Source of the DNA: DASWYB01 sp036405195
Lineage (GTDB): Bacteria > Patescibacteriota > UBA1384 > 2-12-FULL-50-11 > DASWYB01
NCBI GenBank assembly: GCA_036405195.1
Contig: DASWYB010000076.1
Location: 1 to 6,111, forward strand
Length of the DNA stretch: 6,111 nucleotides
Reading direction: 5' to 3'
The translations under genes and the position numbers were made by a program. A model generated the notes under the pieces. The model ran no database searches. It saw nothing but the letters and a program-made list of their open reading frames with translations, and was not told where the DNA came from. Positions 1 through 5,174 of the stretch are shown here, one piece after another; position 1 is the first letter of the stretch, and the number at the start of each line of letters is the position of its first letter.

Positions 1-2
1 CA

Positions 3-1508
3 GAGATTAAAGAGGCTGGAAACCGTCTCTATGAAATGTTCCGTACCATGCTTGGCGGTTCGAGTAGTAAACGCCAACTAGCTGATGGAAAAACATTTGA
101 AGAGTCTTCAAGCAGCAGCGCCATCGAACGTTATACGAGAAAATTGGGTGATAGCGTTGTGGTTGGATTAGACAAACTACTAGAGACACAATTTGAATTC
201 ATTACCAAGGGAGAATTAAACGAAAACGGTAAATTTAACGCCAACGGCACCCCCTATCCTCCAGGATTAATTGCCAAGATTAAGGCTGGTTACTTCTCGA
301 ATAAAGAAGCACGTAATACTTTTATCTTCGGCATGATCGATGCTCGTATCCGCGCGGTAGATCCAAGCTTACCGCAGGATTTTACCAAAGTTCTCGTAGA
401 GGGTAGCAACAAAGACCGGTCTTTGGTTCTCTATAACTACCTCCATGCCCGACTAGAAGGCCAAGTCTTGGCTTCGGTACCGGAAGATCTCCGAGCACCT
501 GTCAGCTTGTTCCTGCAAAGCTACAATCCTAAAACAGGAAGTTTCGCCCTGAATTCAGGTGAAGATTTTATTGCTAATCCTGCATTTATGGGATGGGCCA
601 GCGCTACGATTAGTAAATACACGGGAAACCGTATCCCCATGGATGCCATGCGACTTGGAATTAAATATTTAACAGATAAGTTTAAACCCCAAGTACTTGC
701 CCCGAATTCAACCACCGCCAAAGCATTCGATCCAAGTTATCTTGATGGTGGCCTCGACAACAAACTTAAGAGTGAGTTTCAAAAGGAAACCGGGGGAACA
801 TACTTATCTAATCCCCTGGCTGAAACAACCGACCCGTCAATCGTCAATGCGGCTGAAGGAGAAGTAACAAACCCAACAACTAAAGAAAAAGGTAAATTTG
901 ACTATAAGGGCGCCCTTAAAGCCATGGCGGTTGACTATATGATTGAATTTGTAGGCAAACGCAGTAGCTTCCCCGTAGGCCAAATGAAGGCCTTCTACGA
1001 CAAATACAAAGCTGCCCAAGGCCTCTACAAAGATTTTAAAGCCGGTAAGGTTGATGTCGCACAAGCTGTTTTCATTGTTGATGACCTTTTCTTTGGAGGG
1101 AAAATCAGCGCCCTGTTAACCGGGTTCGACGACGCACTCGGCTTACCTGCTGGATCAACACAAGCACTGCTCATGTTTGCAATTACCGGGAACCCGATGT
1201 ATGCCGTCCAGTTTGTCTTAGGGTTCATCTTTGGTTCAACCATGGAGTGTCCAGACTATCAACTCGAGGCTCGAAAAAATGTGAAAAAATTAATTCGAAA
1301 AGTGATTAAACTCGGAGAGTTTGACGCATCGCTCATCCCAAGCCAAATCATTACGTTCAGCCAAACGTACCTTGATCAGTTAAGTGGTGTGATTGATCGC
1401 AATTACCACGACTACGGCGGCCTGGGATATGACCCCTGCCCTCCTCTCTCTCGATGTGGCGTCTTTGCTCGGCCTGAGTATGGTTTCCAGGTGCATATAG
1501 GATTTTAG
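3..1508 (+). CDS. Unrecognised long protein with C-terminal hydrophobic segment, 5' end cut by the window
   Basis: I do not recognise this family. The frame is open to the left edge: eleven sense codons precede the first ATG at 36, they read as a continuous amphipathic helix, and that ATG has no ribosome binding site, so the true start is probably outside the window. Numbering from that ATG gives 490 residues to a TAG stop. There is a serine run at about 24-28, then a long soluble, Lys/Asp-rich, mixed alpha region to about 335. Hydrophobic stretches follow at about 341-365 and, more strongly, at 376-400, with a Gly-Asn-Pro break near 385-387. These could be a membrane hairpin or re-entrant segment. 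No cysteine occurs before residue 405; then C405, C468 and C474 appear in the tail, which ends in His-Ile-Gly-Phe. A membrane or envelope role is inference from hydrophobicity alone. Coding is well supported by length and composition; function is unknown. Confidence 0.8.
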   Translation, partial: EIKEAGNRLYEMFRTMLGGSSSKRQLADGKTFEESSSSSAIERYTRKLGDSVVVGLDKLLETQFEFITKGELNENGKFNANGTPYPPGLIAKIKAGYFSNKEARNTFIFGMIDARIRAVDPSLPQDFTKVLVEGSNKDRSLVLYNYLHARLEGQVLASVPEDLRAPVSLFLQSYNPKTGSFALNSGEDFIANPAFMGWASATISKYTGNRIPMDAMRLGIKYLTDKFKPQVLAPNSTTAKAFDPSYLDGGLDNKLKSEFQKETGGTYLSNPLAETTDPSIVNAAEGEVTNPTTKEKGKFDYKGALKAMAVDYMIEFVGKRSSFPVGQMKAFYDKYKAAQGLYKDFKAGKVDVAQAVFIVDDLFFGGKISALLTGFDDALGLPAGSTQALLMFAITGNPMYAVQFVLGFIFGSTMECPDYQLEARKNVKKLIRKVIKLGEFDASLIPSQIITFSQTYLDQLSGVIDRNYHDYGGLGYDPCPPLSRCGVFARPEYGFQVHIGF

Positions 1509-1538
1509 CAGGGTAATAGTCCCCCCCTTTCTAAAATC
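1501..1538 (+). terminator. Stem-loop overlapping the stop codon of the first gene
   Basis: A perfect 8-base inverted repeat, GATTTTAG at 1501-1508 and CTAAAATC at 1531-1538, encloses a second short stem, AGGG at 1510-1513 with CCCT at 1525-1528. The two stems are separated by a small internal loop (C against TT), and the top loop is about 11 nt. The TAG stop at 1506-1508 is inside the left arm. A run of seven C lies in the loop and right arm. No T-tract follows, so this is not a classical intrinsic terminator. It could end transcription weakly, protect the mRNA 3' end, or insulate the GH43 promoter immediately downstream. The structure is seen; the role is inference. Confidence 0.45.
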
Positions 1539-1550
1539 ATTGTGAATGTG

Positions 1551-1556
1551 TATAGT
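1551..1556 (+). promoter_or_regulatory. Candidate -10 element for the GH43 gene
   Basis: TATAGT matches five of six bases of the sigma-70 -10 consensus. The predicted start of transcription near 1563 would give a leader of about 28 nt that still includes the Shine-Dalgarno site at 1573-1580. The 17-base-spaced -35 position (1528-1533, TTTCTA) is poor, so the call rests on the -10 and its good position. The same TATAGT hexamer, also preceded by TG, occurs before the pentapeptide gene. Confidence 0.35.
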
Positions 1557-1572
1557 GCAGCGGTTAGTCCAG

Positions 1573-1580
1573 AAGGAGGA
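1573..1580 (+). promoter_or_regulatory. Strong Shine-Dalgarno site for the GH43 gene
   Basis: AAGGAGGA is an almost complete anti-16S match. It lies 10 nt before the ATG at 1591, slightly longer than the optimum. It fixes the GH43 start and is the strongest ribosome binding site in the window. Confidence 0.8.
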
Positions 1581-1590
1581 ATAACGCTAC

Positions 1591-2604
1591 ATGAATGTGC
1601 ACCTACGTACTCAGTTTGCCAATCCAGTATTGAACCGTGATTTTCCTGATCCCGCAATACTCCCACGACGTGTTAACGGAAAATATTACGCTTTCGCAAC
1701 CCAAGAATCACCTCATAATCCAACCATTCAAATGGCGACGTCAGAGGATTTGATAACGTGGGAATTATCCCCACGAGGCGCTTTTGCACGTAAGCCAATC
1801 TTTGCGCAGCACTCGCGAGATTATTGGGCACCCCACATCATTGAGGACATAGAATATAACCGGTTCATTATGGCTTACACGGTACGATCAGATAGTACTG
1901 GGCAGCTAGGGATATCATTAGCGATCGCGAGTGATCTAGACGAAGGGTTTATAGACCCCCACACCCAGCCACTTCTTGAAGGACCAGGTTACTCAATCAT
2001 CGATCCTCACTACCTCATTGATCCACGTACCGGAAAACGGTGGCTCTATTGGGGCTCACACGAAACACCAATCATGATGCAAGAGCTGGACGCAACAGGG
2101 CTAAGATTTGCGGTCGGAAGTGTACCGCAAGCTGTTCTTCACCCGATCCCCGAACATCCCGTACTCCGATTGCTCGAAGGATTTTTCGTCTTCTATCACC
2201 CCGGTTGCAATATGTTCTTTGGCCTCGCTTCAGGACCAAATACATGGGAACCAGATGGCTATCATGTCTCATGTTTCTGGGCAAAAGATCCCACAGGCCC
2301 CTTTGAACCCATACCGCATGATATGGTTATCGTCAGCCCTTCTCAACGGTGGTTAGCACCGGGCCAATGTTCCATCTTTTGTGACGAAGGGAACCAATAC
2401 TGGCTTTACCTTCATGCTGTCGATGTTCAAAACCCGCACAATAACTTCTCTAATAAACAGATAGCTCGGGTAATGTGCGCAGTACCGCTCGACTTTTCCC
2501 AAGGATATCCCCAAACCGTAGGTCGAGAAGTTCCCTGCCAAGCAATAGCGGGACCAAGTATACAAACCTTGGACACTCAAACAGTGCAGATTGGCATGTA
2601 CTAA
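1591..2604 (+). CDS. Glycoside hydrolase family 43-like five-bladed beta-propeller enzyme
   Basis: Probably an inverting glycosidase acting on arabinose-, xylose- or galactose-containing oligosaccharides; the exact substrate cannot be read from sequence. The 337 residues form one GH43-type propeller with no added carbohydrate-binding domain. The family landmarks are in order: NPVLNRDFPDP at 11-21, where D20 is the expected catalytic base; WAPH at 79-82; SIIDPHYLID at 135-144, where D138 is the expected pKa-tuning Asp; and LLEGFFVFYHPG at 194-205, where E196 is the expected catalytic acid. The later DPTGPFEP (233-240) and APGQC/LHAVD (256-278) match the last-blade motifs, although the usual His there is replaced in the APGQC block. 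There is no signal peptide or lipobox, so it should act in the cytoplasm on imported sugars. It has its own Shine-Dalgarno site and likely promoter. The related propeller families GH32, GH62 and GH130 fit less well. Confidence 0.87.
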   Translation: MNVHLRTQFANPVLNRDFPDPAILPRRVNGKYYAFATQESPHNPTIQMATSEDLITWELSPRGAFARKPIFAQHSRDYWAPHIIEDIEYNRFIMAYTVRSDSTGQLGISLAIASDLDEGFIDPHTQPLLEGPGYSIIDPHYLIDPRTGKRWLYWGSHETPIMMQELDATGLRFAVGSVPQAVLHPIPEHPVLRLLEGFFVFYHPGCNMFFGLASGPNTWEPDGYHVSCFWAKDPTGPFEPIPHDMVIVSPSQRWLAPGQCSIFCDEGNQYWLYLHAVDVQNPHNNFSNKQIARVMCAVPLDFSQGYPQTVGREVPCQAIAGPSIQTLDTQTVQIGMY

Positions 2605-2607
2605 AAA

Positions 2608-2644
2608 TCCCCTTTCATTTTCTCTCCACAGTTCTTTAAGGGGA
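2608..2644. repeat. Inverted repeat just after the GH43 stop
   Basis: TCCCCTT at 2608-2614 pairs perfectly with AAGGGGA at 2638-2644 around a 23-nt loop. On the plus strand no T-tract follows. On the minus strand the hairpin is followed by a run of five T (the complement of 2603-2607), so it looks more like a terminator for leftward transcription. It may act as a weak two-way terminator after the GH43 gene. The long loop keeps confidence low. Confidence 0.35.
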
Positions 2645-2749
2645 CTGAGAAGAATGCCAATACTTTCGGTTTGTGCTTGAACTATCGGATGGGCCTTTAC
2701 GTTCTTTATCCCGCAATCAATTTTGACAGAGAGGTAACAGGGACAGAGA

Positions 2750-2778
2750 TTGGTTAGTCGAGATAAGCCCTGTATAGT
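2750..2778 (+). promoter_or_regulatory. Candidate leaderless promoter of the pentapeptide gene
   Basis: TATAGT at 2773-2778, directly preceded by TG, is followed by exactly six bases and then the ATG at 2785. Transcription starting at the standard distance would therefore begin on the A of the start codon. No Shine-Dalgarno sequence lies upstream, which agrees with leaderless translation. A -35 candidate, TTGGTT at 2750-2755 with a 17-base spacer, matches only three of six bases. A perfect TTGACA at 2723-2728 is too far away (44 bases) to pair with this -10. Confidence 0.5.
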
Positions 2779-2784
2779 CAAAAC

Positions 2785-3444
2785 ATGACTTCACCACTGC
2801 GAAAGCCTTCGTTTATTATTAATGAAGCATCACTCGATCTGGTTTCTGACTTAGGGATAACTCACCGTGACACCTTCGAACAGTCGCTCTTTGTCGAAGT
2901 AAAAGCAAATAGCCTAGTCTCCCCCGCGCTCAAAATTGAACACTCTATTATCCGAAAATCAGATCTAAGTTTAAGCGAACTTAAAAAAATCCAGCTGACC
3001 GAAGTCATTATCGAAGATACCGATATTTCTAACAGCCAATGGTTTGAAGGGTCTCTCGGAAAAGTTATTTTTAAAAAGTGTCGCATGACGGGAATCCAGC
3101 TAAACGAAGCTTTTTTAGAAGACGTCATATTTATTGAGTGTATTCTCGATTTGGCTCAATTTCGTTTTTCACACTTCAAAAACGTCGTGTTCGAAAATTG
3201 TATTCTCCGAGAAACCGATTTCCAAAATAGCAACCTAAAAGGAACCATTTTTAAAACGTGTGACCTAGGAAAATCTCGGCTAGTGAACGTTAATCTTCAA
3301 GATGCTGATTTACGTGGTTCTCAACTTACCAGCCTCATTGTCACAATGAATGACTTTAAAGGTGCTATCATTAACTCTGAACAATTAATGACCATCACTT
3401 ACGATATCGCTGAAGGGCTCGGGCTACAAATAAAAGACGAATAA
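2785..3444 (+). CDS. Pentapeptide-repeat protein with a 20-residue cysteine ladder
   Basis: 219 residues. From about residue 51 to 200 hydrophobic residues recur every five positions (for example L91/F96, L111/F116, F131/F136, L151/F156, L171/L176), with flanking D/N/S/T, including canonical units such as DADLRG at 173-178. This is the signature of a right-handed quadrilateral beta-helix with 20 residues per turn, so about seven to eight turns. C99, C119, C139 and C159 are exactly 20 apart and should stack on one face. The last 25 residues, GAIINSEQL onward, form a non-repeat cap. There is no signal peptide or membrane segment, so it is probably cytoplasmic. MfpA and Qnr, which mimic DNA and bind gyrase, share this fold, and Qnr proteins have a similar length. 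That is not enough to assign gyrase binding, and most members of the family have no known function. It seems to be expressed from its own leaderless promoter. Confidence 0.88.
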   Translation: MTSPLRKPSFIINEASLDLVSDLGITHRDTFEQSLFVEVKANSLVSPALKIEHSIIRKSDLSLSELKKIQLTEVIIEDTDISNSQWFEGSLGKVIFKKCRMTGIQLNEAFLEDVIFIECILDLAQFRFSHFKNVVFENCILRETDFQNSNLKGTIFKTCDLGKSRLVNVNLQDADLRGSQLTSLIVTMNDFKGAIINSEQLMTITYDIAEGLGLQIKDE

Positions 3445-3510
3445 TTTTTAGTAATTCACAACTAGAATTCGGACTTCATTCGTGAGATTATCGGCTATAT
3501 CACACTCTCG

Positions 3511-3515
3511 AAGGA
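3511..3515 (+). promoter_or_regulatory. Shine-Dalgarno site choosing the alkyltransferase start
   Basis: AAGGA lies 11 nt before the ATG at 3527. This favours that ATG over the GTG at 3482, which would add 15 residues (Ser/Arg-rich) not expected in this family and has no ribosome binding site. A possible -10, TATATC at 3496-3501, would place the transcript start near 3508, downstream of the GTG. Confidence 0.5.
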
Positions 3516-3526
3516 ACGCTTACTAT

Positions 3527-4033
3527 ATGAAACTCCACTCGACCTCCATCCAAACGCCTCTCGGAAGACTAACTTTCATTATCCAAAAGAAAGGGGAGGA
3601 TGTGGTAGTCGCTGCGGGCTTCAGTGAAAGAGAAGAACTCCGCCAACGACTCCCTAAAGAATTACAATCTTACGATGTGGAAGAGATTTCTCATCATCCG
3701 TACAAAGATGCTGTTATCGCCTACTTTTCGGGCAACCTTGCCGCACTGTCGACAATAAAACATGAGCAGCCAGGCAGCCCTTTTTCTAAAAAAATTTGGG
3801 ATGTGATGCAAACTATTCCAGCGGGAAAAACAATTACTTACAAGGATCTCGCACAAAAATCAGGTAGTCCGGCTGCTATTCGGGCTGCTGGAACAGTGTG
3901 TGCACAAAATCGGCTCGTACTCCTCGTACCATGCCACCGGATTGTTCCTAGCGGCGGTAAAATAGGAAATTATTTATACGGGACGAGCCTTAAAGTTTCT
4001 CTTTTAAAACACGAAGCCCAATTTAGCTCTTAG
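3527..4033 (+). CDS. ogt: Methylated-DNA--protein-cysteine S-methyltransferase (Ogt/AGT type)
   Basis: Direct-reversal repair suicide enzyme that moves alkyl groups from O6-alkylguanine (and O4-alkylthymine) in DNA to its own cysteine. From the ATG at 3527 it has 168 residues, the normal length for a stand-alone Ogt: a degenerate N-terminal domain (about 1-80) and the conserved C-terminal domain (about 84-165). The active site VPCHRIV at 134-140 has acceptor C136 and H137. Spacing to other key residues equals that of human AGT: Y105 (Y114), the arginine finger R119 (R128), hinge N128 (N137) and E163 (E172). GNY at 147-149 also matches the human enzyme. Y151 occupies the human G160 position, and R129/V131 replace P138/P140, giving a pocket closer to E. 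coli Ada. There is no Ada-type methyl-phosphotriester domain, so no sign of adaptive-response autoregulation. It follows the pentapeptide gene by 82 nt and overlaps the tail of the convergent DUF1801 gene. Confidence 0.93.
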   Translation: MKLHSTSIQTPLGRLTFIIQKKGEDVVVAAGFSEREELRQRLPKELQSYDVEEISHHPYKDAVIAYFSGNLAALSTIKHEQPGSPFSKKIWDVMQTIPAGKTITYKDLAQKSGSPAAIRAAGTVCAQNRLVLLVPCHRIVPSGGKIGNYLYGTSLKVSLLKHEAQFSS

Positions 4034-4367
4034 TAATATCATCGACACGACTGAGCACAATTTCTCTAATTAGTGTTTCAGAGAGAGGATGCTCGAGCGT
4101 AAATTGGATGGTTCCTTTAGATAACTTGTATCCTTCAAGTTTAGCTTTAAACTTCTCTATCGCTTCAGAGCCGGGGAAAAGGCTCATATGATCCTTAAAC
4201 TCACAAAAAGCAACCAAATACTTCTTTTTATACTTAAAGGCTGGCATGCCATAACTAATCGATTCTTCGGCATCCGGAACCGTTTTCTTAATAATTTTCC
4301 GCACCCGCTCAAGCGCAATTTTCTCGGGCTCAGAAACTTTTTCTAAGTAAGTATCAATAATAGACAT
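4023..4367 (-). CDS. DUF1801 (YdhG-like) small protein
   Basis: 114 residues covering one complete DUF1801 domain. Characteristic blocks are PDAEESISYGMPAF at 31-44, a Phe-Lys-Asp-His core around 57-60, and SKGTIQF at 83-89 with a following proline. Bacillus YdhG (Fra) is described as a frataxin-like iron chaperone, but most DUF1801 proteins have no proven function, so I assign none. It is soluble with no signal or membrane segment. It starts 19 nt after the Nudix stop and has no Shine-Dalgarno site, which suggests co-transcription with the Nudix gene and perhaps translation by a scanning or re-initiating ribosome. Its last 11 bases overlap the end of the alkyltransferase gene on the other strand, so there is no room for a dedicated terminator between them. 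Confidence 0.88.
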   Translation of the reverse strand: MSIIDTYLEKVSEPEKIALERVRKIIKKTVPDAEESISYGMPAFKYKKKYLVAFCEFKDHMSLFPGSEAIEKFKAKLEGYKLSKGTIQFTLEHPLSETLIREIVLSRVDDITKS

Positions 4368-4386
4368 ATGTTAAGAATGGTTTTTG

Positions 4387-4839
4387 TTAGACATTAATTA
4401 CTTCTAGATTCGAAAAAATATTTTTCCATAATTCATGCGAATGCACGTTGGTAATTTCTTGAGCACCTGCCTTCTGAAGTTTTCGAAGCTCGTTCACCTC
4501 AATCCATTTTACCTCAGCTACTTCGTCTAAGTTAAGCCGAAGCTCAGGAATAATGTTACTCGTCACAGAAGCTGAATACATACTAAACTCTCGTTCTCTC
4601 CCATCGGCATGATTACTGTAAGTAATCTCACCCAAATAGGTTAGTAATTCAGCCTTTAGTTCAAGCCCCAATTCCTCATATGTTTCGCGAATTACGGCTG
4701 ATTTCAGATCTTCTTGGGAATCTACTTTACCTGAAACACTTGGTCCCCAAGCGCTAGCATCTGTCTTCCGGTGAGCAGCGCGTTGAGACAGTAAGAGTTC
4801 GCCTTTTTCGTTGATGAGCCAAAGTAAAATAACTTTCAT
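4387..4839 (-). CDS. Nudix hydrolase
   Basis: 150 residues with a complete Nudix box, G-x5-E-x7-REUxEExGU, at 37-59: G37, E43, R51-E52, E55-E56, G58 and L59. These residues form the metal-binding loop-helix-loop that hydrolyses a nucleoside diphosphate linked to another group. The N-terminal LLLSQRAAHRKTDASAWGPS resembles the YfcD/isopentenyl-diphosphate-isomerase branch (QR and AWGPSVSGKVD pattern). However, the cysteine and metal-binding His motifs needed for isomerase activity are absent, so a hydrolase is the better call. Substrate is unknown; damaged nucleotides or a sugar-nucleotide are both possible. It heads a two-gene unit with the DUF1801 gene downstream and probably starts from the leaderless promoter just upstream. 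A three-codon frame (ATG GCC GTA TGA, 4847-4836) overlaps the start codon. Confidence 0.92.
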   Translation of the reverse strand: MKVILLWLINEKGELLLSQRAAHRKTDASAWGPSVSGKVDSQEDLKSAVIRETYEELGLELKAELLTYLGEITYSNHADGREREFSMYSASVTSNIIPELRLNLDEVAEVKWIEVNELRKLQKAGAQEITNVHSHELWKNIFSNLEVINV

Positions 4840-4845
4840 ACGGCC

Positions 4846-4874
4846 ATACTATCAGCTTATGCTCACACCGTTAA
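4846..4874 (-). promoter_or_regulatory. Candidate leaderless promoter of the Nudix gene
   Basis: Reading leftward, TTAACG (4874-4869, four of six -35 bases) is followed by a 17-base spacer and TAGTAT (4851-4846, four of six -10 bases). Six bases then separate it from the ATG at 4839. The predicted transcript starts at the start codon, and no Shine-Dalgarno site is present. The overlapping GATAGT at 4853-4848 is an equally good -10 and gives almost the same start. An 8-base palindrome AAGCGCTT (4873-4880) touches the -35 box. Confidence 0.45.
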
Positions 4875-4897
4875 GCGCTTGTTATAGGCAATAATAA

Positions 4898-5173
4898 TTA
4901 CTTTGGTACTACACGTAAACGTAGTTTTTCTATCACGTGTTCGGGAAGGGCGGCATTGATTTGTTCTAAAAATGTCTCTTCTTCTTGTTTGTAAATGTAG
5001 GCGTGAGCAGCGACATTCGCTTCTAACATGAGAACGCCATTACGAAACGTTTTGGCGCGAAATTGTTGTGGTAATACGCGGTTAGCCGCTTCGATAATAA
5101 ACGTGGCAGAAAGAGCCTTTTCTAAGCCCACACGCTCCATTCGTTTCATCATGGCATCGTGAAGTGAATCCAT
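4898..5173 (-). CDS. DUF721 protein (DciA-like, candidate helicase loader)
   Basis: 91 residues, a nearly minimal DUF721 domain. A short N-terminal helix region (1-18) is followed by the KH-like core. That core shows A-x-R-V-L-P near 30-35, then KTFRNGVLMLEANVAAHAY at about 41-59, the typical edge strand with NGVL and a following small/aromatic segment, and a final helix with EQINAALPE (70-78) before LRLRVVP. DUF721 includes DciA, which interacts with the replicative helicase DnaB and helps load it where DnaC/DnaI loaders are absent. The core domain alone is present here, without the long extension of proteobacterial DciA. It follows recF by a single base, has an AAAGGAA site 5 nt upstream of the ATG inside the recF end, and is probably co-transcribed and coupled with recF. 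The family match is good; the loader role is inference. Confidence 0.82.
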   Translation of the reverse strand: MDSLHDAMMKRMERVGLEKALSATFIIEAANRVLPQQFRAKTFRNGVLMLEANVAAHAYIYKQEEETFLEQINAALPEHVIEKLRLRVVPK

Positions 5174-5174
5174 A

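Larger units (their letters stand above)
2605..2784. other. 180-base intergenic region between GH43 and pentapeptide genes
   Basis: No credible gene is seen here. It contains the inverted repeat at 2608-2644, two copies of GACAGAGA (2725-2732 and 2742-2749, offset 17), a 6-base inverted repeat ACAGGG/CCCTGT (2737-2742 and 2768-2773), and the candidate promoter of the pentapeptide gene. It is the longest non-coding stretch in the window. Confidence 0.6.

Noticed and set aside
36..38. ATG at 36 as the true start of the first gene
   Set aside because: The frame is open to the left edge with a plausible helical sequence, and no ribosome binding site precedes the ATG.
2353..2781. 142-residue open frame on the minus strand across the GH43 3' end and the intergenic region
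   Set aside because: Most of it is antisense to the well-supported GH43 gene. It has no recognisable domain or ribosome binding site, and its composition looks like a mirror of the coding strand.
3482..3526. GTG start adding 15 residues to the alkyltransferase
   Set aside because: No ribosome binding site before the GTG, the extension is absent from the family, and AAGGA before the ATG at 3527 gives the normal protein length.
3445..3526. Terminator between the pentapeptide and alkyltransferase genes
   Set aside because: There is a short T run at 3445-3449, but I see no convincing stem before it, so read-through remains possible.
4387..4839. Nudix gene as a type 1 isopentenyl-diphosphate isomerase
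   Set aside because: The N-terminal pattern is similar, but the catalytic cysteine and metal-binding His motifs are missing while a complete Nudix hydrolase box is present.
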